Part shown: positions 59,038 through 64,000 of the stretch, piece after piece
Position numbering within the stretch: position 1 is the stretch's first letter
Layout: every line of letters begins with the position of its first letter
Assembly (NCBI GenBank): GCA_025642065.1
Contig: JAODUP010001203.1
Coordinates: 99,501-163,500, forward strand
From: Paralvinella palmiformis
Taxonomy: Eukaryota > Annelida > Polychaeta > Terebellida > Alvinellidae
Direction: 5' to 3'
DNA: 64,000 nucleotides
Notes under the pieces: generated by a model
What the model was told of the DNA's origin: nothing
Database searches by the model: none
The model's input: the letters and a program-made list of their open reading frames with translations, nothing else
Translations under genes and position numbers: made by a program

Positions 59038-59102
<65 letters not shown>
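59025..59102. repeat. (AT)n microsatellite
   Basis: Preceded by TATATAGC palindromic units, then about 30 AT units. Confidence 0.97.
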
Positions 59103-59106
<4 letters not shown>

Positions 59107-59951
59107 TTTCTATGTTGCTTTTATTGTTAGCAACTAACCCAGTGTGGCGAAAGCGACATGAGTATTAATCAAAAAGCTGTATTAGGTTTATGTATATAGT
59201 GACACTCATGAATACAGTATTGCAGATTTTGAGCTGTGCGATAGACATCAACATACTAAGAGATCACTGTTCTGTGAGCTCAATATGTGAGCTCAATAAT
59301 CTCACATATCTTGGTTTATTCCCTGGGATGATGATATCGATGGTAGCGATGATGCGGGAAAAGGATAAAATGACATTGCCGTTGGCGGAAAATAAAAACA
59401 CGTATCTTAGCCCTTACATAACAATCTCCGAACAATGTGGCAGTCTGTGTTTTTGTTTACACAAGAAAGATAATAGGCGTGCCATTTCGGAAGGACATTG
59501 ACCCGTATACTAGTTGTCATCCTTACTATCAGATACCAGCATCAGTAATTTATGCCATATGATTAAATATGAAATGTCTGGCTCATAAGAATTTTATATT
59601 GGTTATTCCAAGAAAAATTCCACTTCCTTTTTTATAATAAACTAGATTAAATGTTTTTATCGCAAAACAAGTTAGAATTCAAGGTGAAGTCTAGAATTGC
59701 CAAGAACTATCCAGTTAACGAACAGCACATCCATCCAGGTGATCCGACATACTTATTACTTTCTTGGAAAAGGACTCTTATCAAACAAATATATCTTTAT
59801 AGTTTGTTTCCGAGCCTACGGACGTCAGTTCCTGCTTATCCCCATTGGGGTTTTGAAGAAGATATATTGTTCTGATATAAATGGTATCCGGTGGTATTGG
59901 TACCCGTCGGTCAGATTTAAAAAAAAATCAGCATCAACGCATTGTATATAT

Positions 59952-59957
<6 letters not shown>
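59103..59957. other. Unannotated stretch
   Basis: A 103-codon + frame (59190-59501) and a 120-codon frame (59697-60059, ending in Tyr-Ile) show no domain. A local direct repeat TGTGAGCTCAATA occurs twice at about 59273-59299. Confidence 0.4.
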
Positions 59958-60020
<63 letters not shown>

Positions 60021-60022
60021 AC
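59958..60022. repeat. (AT)n microsatellite
   Basis: About 30 AT units with one TATTATA break. Confidence 0.97.
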
Positions 60023-60120
60023 ACCATGTTTGGGCAGTGTCTGTTCTTTACGTATTTAATGCTATATTGTCATGTAAATAATATTAATGATAATAATACA
60101 AATGCGTGCGTGTGTATGTG

Positions 60121-60184
60121 TGATGAAGATGATGATTGGTGTTTTATGGCCACTTGTGTACACATAGTATGCTAAATGGGCGGA
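60121..60184 (-). repeat. SINE 3'-tail module, copy 5
   Basis: GATGAAGATGATGATTGGTG then TTTTATGGCCACTTGTG and TATGCTAAATGGGCGGA. Best preserved copy of the module described at 37373. Confidence 0.6.
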
Positions 60185-61452
60185 ATATTTTAATACTATG
60201 TCTAAGCACACAACAAACTACGATGGTATCAACTCTAATAATAAACATTTCAATGAAGTACACGTGACCAGGTTTCAAATATAATGTCGCATCTGGTTCA
60301 AGTCGCAATAAATGGATCATGTGAAATGGCTACCTACTTGATGCATTCATATTTTATAGTTAGTGGTATTCTTTATAATCAGTTTCATGCCATTGCTATT
60401 TTAATAAATTCAGGTATTATCGCTATGTAATCCTCAAATATGCACAAGTATAATATAGAAGAAACTTTTATGGTAATGTGGTTCTTTATTTGATCATGAT
60501 TAAGTAGTATTTGTGTTAACATTAAAAGCCAAATAGTTGTGTGTTCTTAGATTATATATTTATTTGCCAATCTCATTTCAGTTTGGTAGTGATTACAAGT
60601 AATTATTGTTAGCAAACACTTTGGAAAATACAAATGTATGCGTCCAACTAAAGACAAAATACTATTATATTGTCCAGATAATTTCCAAATGTTGTGTGAT
60701 CAAGTATCTGATAATGTACCGCTATTTTATATCAACACTGTTTGTGGTTTGATAAACAAATCAGATATTCACAAATAGTTACAGTGTTATGTTCTAATGT
60801 ACAAACAGGTTCCGTGATAAACATCTTAGCCATGTAAAGTTTAAAAACCCACCCAGTCAGTTGTTGAATCGAAATTCTAGAATAATTCATGTCAGCCGTA
60901 GTTTTGACAGATTACTTAGATTTAGATTAGTGTCAAGAGATAGAATAGAGAACGCATGATACACATAGTGTCAGTCAAACAGTTCATCCAAAGATGAAAA
61001 AACTTTAAGATGTTAATTTAACTTTGTTACGTTATATTCCTACCGATATAACCTAACCTTCAGATAGTATTTTAAATATATGTTAAATACTTCGTCATGT
61101 TTATACAAGAGCACCATGTAATCTTAATGTTGCAGGATTGCACTATTATGCGAGCCATGCTACAACGGAATGAACACCTAGCATTCTGCCATTAACATAT
61201 AACAAATACCACCCCAGGGTGTCGGTGCGCTAGGTCAAGACAATGCTGATGATTCCATGTTCGTTTATACAACGTATATGTTGTTTTATTTCAATATTTG
61301 CGAAATTTTGTACTATCATCCGTAATAATCATAAGTAGCTTCCATCAATTTAGATATATGTATTCGTCTCAAGACAGATGTTTATTGTATACAACTTATT
61401 CTTTAATTCCAACTCCAGATTATAAATCTTGCGGTTAATATACAAAAAATTA

Positions 61453-61454
<2 letters not shown>
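60185..61454. other. AT-rich noncoding stretch
   Basis: Nothing I can support. A GC-richer spot near 61210-61250 has no recognisable tRNA-like structure. Confidence 0.5.

Positions 61455-61510
<56 letters not shown>
61455..61510. repeat. (AT)n microsatellite
   Basis: About 27 AT units. Confidence 0.97.
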
Positions 61511-61512
<2 letters not shown>

Positions 61513-62685
61513 ATGTTCAACAGACATTTGCGACAAATTGTCTGTTTAAAGAAAATTGGGTTTCTGCTTTAAATAGTTGCAAGTTACTATGATAAATAGC
61601 ATATGTGTTCAGAAGCGAAAATGAAAATGCTCTTTTTGCAATAATATTGTTTTTTGTATATGATTAGAAAAAACCTTGTGATGTTAAAACTGTATGTATT
61701 TTTCAATGTGATCATTCAAAATAACTAAGTCCAGACAGAAAAGTATACTCTTGAGATCAAAATAAGCTTTATATTCACAACAATGTGCTGCACATGTAAA
61801 GTATCCGTATAATTTGTAGGTATCATCTTTATAAAACATAATTTGGCTATCAATTATCATTCGGTATACGTTTATTTGGATAACTATTTGTGACTAAATG
61901 TGATCATTATTTATTTTACTGTAATACCGTTTTGCTAAATAACAGAGATAACAGTATAACAGAGACTAGTTAGAGGTTCCTCATTACAAAAACTATTTTC
62001 TTAACATTAAGTCTTTAAGATCCTAAATGGCACTTTCTAAAATATCCTATAAATCAATAAAATAAATATTTGCTTGTATATTATGTAAGTGATTAATACA
62101 CTCTAGGAGCAAGTACACATATTAAAATATTTCCTAAAAGTTTTCGAAAATTATTTTCCACTGGAATTATAGCATTCAAATCCAGGAAAATATTTCCACA
62201 TACTGGTGCTATTTATACAACTCCAACATCGCGATACAGACAGTATCTAGAATCTTATCTAATCCAAACGGCTTTTCTATTTTGGCTTTGAAACTGCCTA
62301 ATAACACTGTCTGAATTGCAAATAATTTCAATTTCAGACTGTTTAAAACTTTAAGTCACTCATATAAGTTAAGTAATTGCAATAAACCAAGATCAATTTC
62401 ATTACATACATAACAATAACTTGTAAGAGCGGAAATTCAATGATTTATATGGTTAACAAATAAAAACACAATTGTTATCGTGGAAAAAGCACTTGGAATA
62501 CGTAAATAGTACCATTTCTCGATCTCTATGTGTTCCTTCTCATGGAAGGTTTGAGAACACTGAACTTTTCGCTGATAAATTCACATATTGTTTAAGGAAT
62601 GCTTGCATGAGGAAATGCGAAACATGACATAATAAACGCAACCGACTTCTTAGAAAAACGCGCTTTACCAGCAATTCACAATTAC
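61511..62685. other. AT-rich noncoding stretch
   Basis: No gene or repeat copy seen. The last 150 bp may be upstream parts of the LINE fragment that follows, but I cannot read them. Confidence 0.45.
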
Positions 62686-62689
62686 AAAA

Positions 62690-62975
62690 ACAATAGTCAC
62701 ACCGATCCGCTTTTCAAAGAGTAAATAATACTGAAGGTATCTGATTTAAATGAGCTCGAGGTGCTGTTGTTTATGCATGATTATACAAATGGGAAATTGC
62801 CATCTTCCTTTGACGATATTTATTGTCGTAATAATGAGACAAATATTGCATCTATTTCCCGACAATCAAACTTGTATCATGTAGCAAGAAATAAGTCAAA
62901 ATCTAACGATATGCTTCCACTATTCAAATTTCCAACAACTTGGAATAAATGGAACCAAATATTCAGTATATAAAT
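62690..62975 (+). pseudogene. C-terminal fragment of a non-LTR reverse transcriptase
   Basis: The + strand reads NSHTDPLFKE, a stop, ILKVSDLNELEVLLFMHDYT, NGKLPSSFDDIY, then a diverged part, and ends FPTTWNKWNQI before TAA. This is the ending typical of Jockey-like elements in animals (HTDPLF..L.IL.L.DL......FM...NG.LPSSF, then G...WN). The part after SSFDDIY has lost the usual TR motif. Only about 95 codons remain. Confidence 0.7.
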
Positions 62976-64000
62976 ACGATCATGCCTTAAAAGTGCCACC
63001 AAATCGGTATTTCTGGATCGTTATGCTGCTGTGGTAAAATGTAGAAATTCACATTGCAATGACAGCTAAGACACACAATAATTTGTTATCGAATTTATCA
63101 TTTCCTCGTCCTTGTTGTCCTTCAATTATTAAATGTTTGATGTTTGTATAGAAAGACAATATATTAATATTGTATGTAGATAAGACATTACTAACTGCCG
63201 AAACAAATCATGTTTACCCTGTATAACCTCTTGTGGACTTAATACCTATATTGAGAACGATAAATGAAGATGTGAGTGGCATTTAGGCTAAAACATCTCA
63301 CTGTACTTTATACGTCATTGTCATCAGTGAATAAGAAGAAAAACCTGCTCTTAAAGCAGCGACACGGAATTAACAATAGTGACAGGAACTAATGATTTAT
63401 ATCATTCATTGTAAACACAACAACCTCCTCTGTTTCATTCTTCTTCACGATATAGAGTCATAAAAATAACACCCGAGAATGTTGGAATACATTGTTTTAG
63501 CTAGAATATAACTATTGTATTTTAACAAAGAATGATATATACTAATGTGTTACTTCAATGTATCCTTTCAAACATGTACATATTTATGTTGTATACCGCA
63601 TAATGGGCAATATCAAATTGACAGAAATACTTCTAAGTACATTTAAAGTGAATTATAGCTGAGTATAACTCATCATATCCACTTATGATTATTATTACAA
63701 TTATTTTCCTGTTCGGCTATAATTGATACTGACCCACGTTTCTCCAGTTAGTTGAAGGCTTAGATTATTACCTAAAATATATTAATATCAAAATGTGATG
63801 AACATATAAGCATTTATACCGCTAGTCCGTGATGTGAAGTTATACTCATTTAAAAGATAGTATTATTTTATGTCCAATGTTACGTCATGTAGGATTATGG
63901 TAATGCAAATGTTGCATATTAACGCTTTGTACATCCGAGATATTTTAGTTTACTAATATTCTTAAAATGTCTCAAACAATGTGTACAGGAACGAGGAATG
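62976..64000. other. AT-rich noncoding stretch
   Basis: No gene, RNA or repeat copy that I can support. Confidence 0.5.

Noticed and set aside
59190..59501. 103-codon + frame
   Set aside because: No domain, no splice sites or repeat partner seen; length is within what chance gives in 64 kb on six frames.
1..64000. CRISPR array, phage, operon or bacterial genes
   Set aside because: No spaced identical direct repeats, no dense ORFs and no ribosome-binding-site pattern; transposon and microsatellite content is that of an animal genome.

Overview
The window looks like intergenic or intronic DNA from an animal nuclear genome. It is strongly AT-rich and packed with long (AT)n, (GT)n, (CATA)n and (ATT)n microsatellites. 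It contains degraded non-LTR retrotransposons (L2/CR1-like and Jockey-like), a hAT/ZMYM-like and a Tc1-like DNA transposase relic, and tRNA-derived SINEs. No operon-like layout, dense ORFs, rRNA or CRISPR is visible. The mixture resembles marine invertebrate genomes, and a mollusc or other lophotrochozoan is my best guess. That assignment is inference; no species-specific marker is visible. I found no intact protein-coding gene. Nearly all open frames over 60 codons are translations of microsatellites (Tyr-Ile, Cys-Val and Thr-His runs) or chance frames in AT-rich DNA.

Layout. 0-5 kb: diverged repeat family A, a SINE with tRNA-like promoter boxes (1252-1628) and microsatellites. 5.5-6.8 kb: a dead LINE on + with a (ATT)n tail. 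9.2-11 kb: a dead hAT-type transposase on -. 11.7-13.4 kb: a 144-bp structured repeat (family B) abutting a second dead LINE. 15.2-18.5 kb: a second family B copy, a tandem copy of family C, family A again, and an element with inverted minisatellite-like ends. 18.5-19.1 kb: a decayed coding stretch of unknown origin. 20.5-22.4 kb: the best preserved L2-like LINE relic, on -. 22.7-25.2 kb: families H, F and G. 25-30 kb: mostly featureless, with one LINE scrap and an unrecognised coding-like remnant. 30.4-33.8 kb: two LINE relics on -, the second carrying a SINE insertion with an exact 13-bp target-site duplication. 37-45 kb: second copies of G and A, and a dead Tc1-like transposase. 45.7-47 kb: a Jockey-like LINE on +. 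47-57 kb: second copies of families E, C, D, H and F, several in inverted orientation. 57-59 kb: family A on -, a near-perfect 64-bp palindrome, a 4 x 20 bp tandem array and an LTR-like stretch. 62.7-63 kb: the C-terminus of another non-LTR element.

How it fits together. No genes cooperate here; the window records transposition and microsatellite growth. Several repeat families directly abut long (AT)n or (GT)n tracts in each copy, which suggests elements that carry, seed or target microsatellites. Most copies are old and diverged. Two pairs are recent: 3086-3187 with 7359-7460 (about 1 mismatch in 102 bp), and 11867-12010 with 15373-15516 (about 5 in 144). Repeat boundaries and identities were judged by eye and should be treated as approximate unless a position is tied to a named motif.
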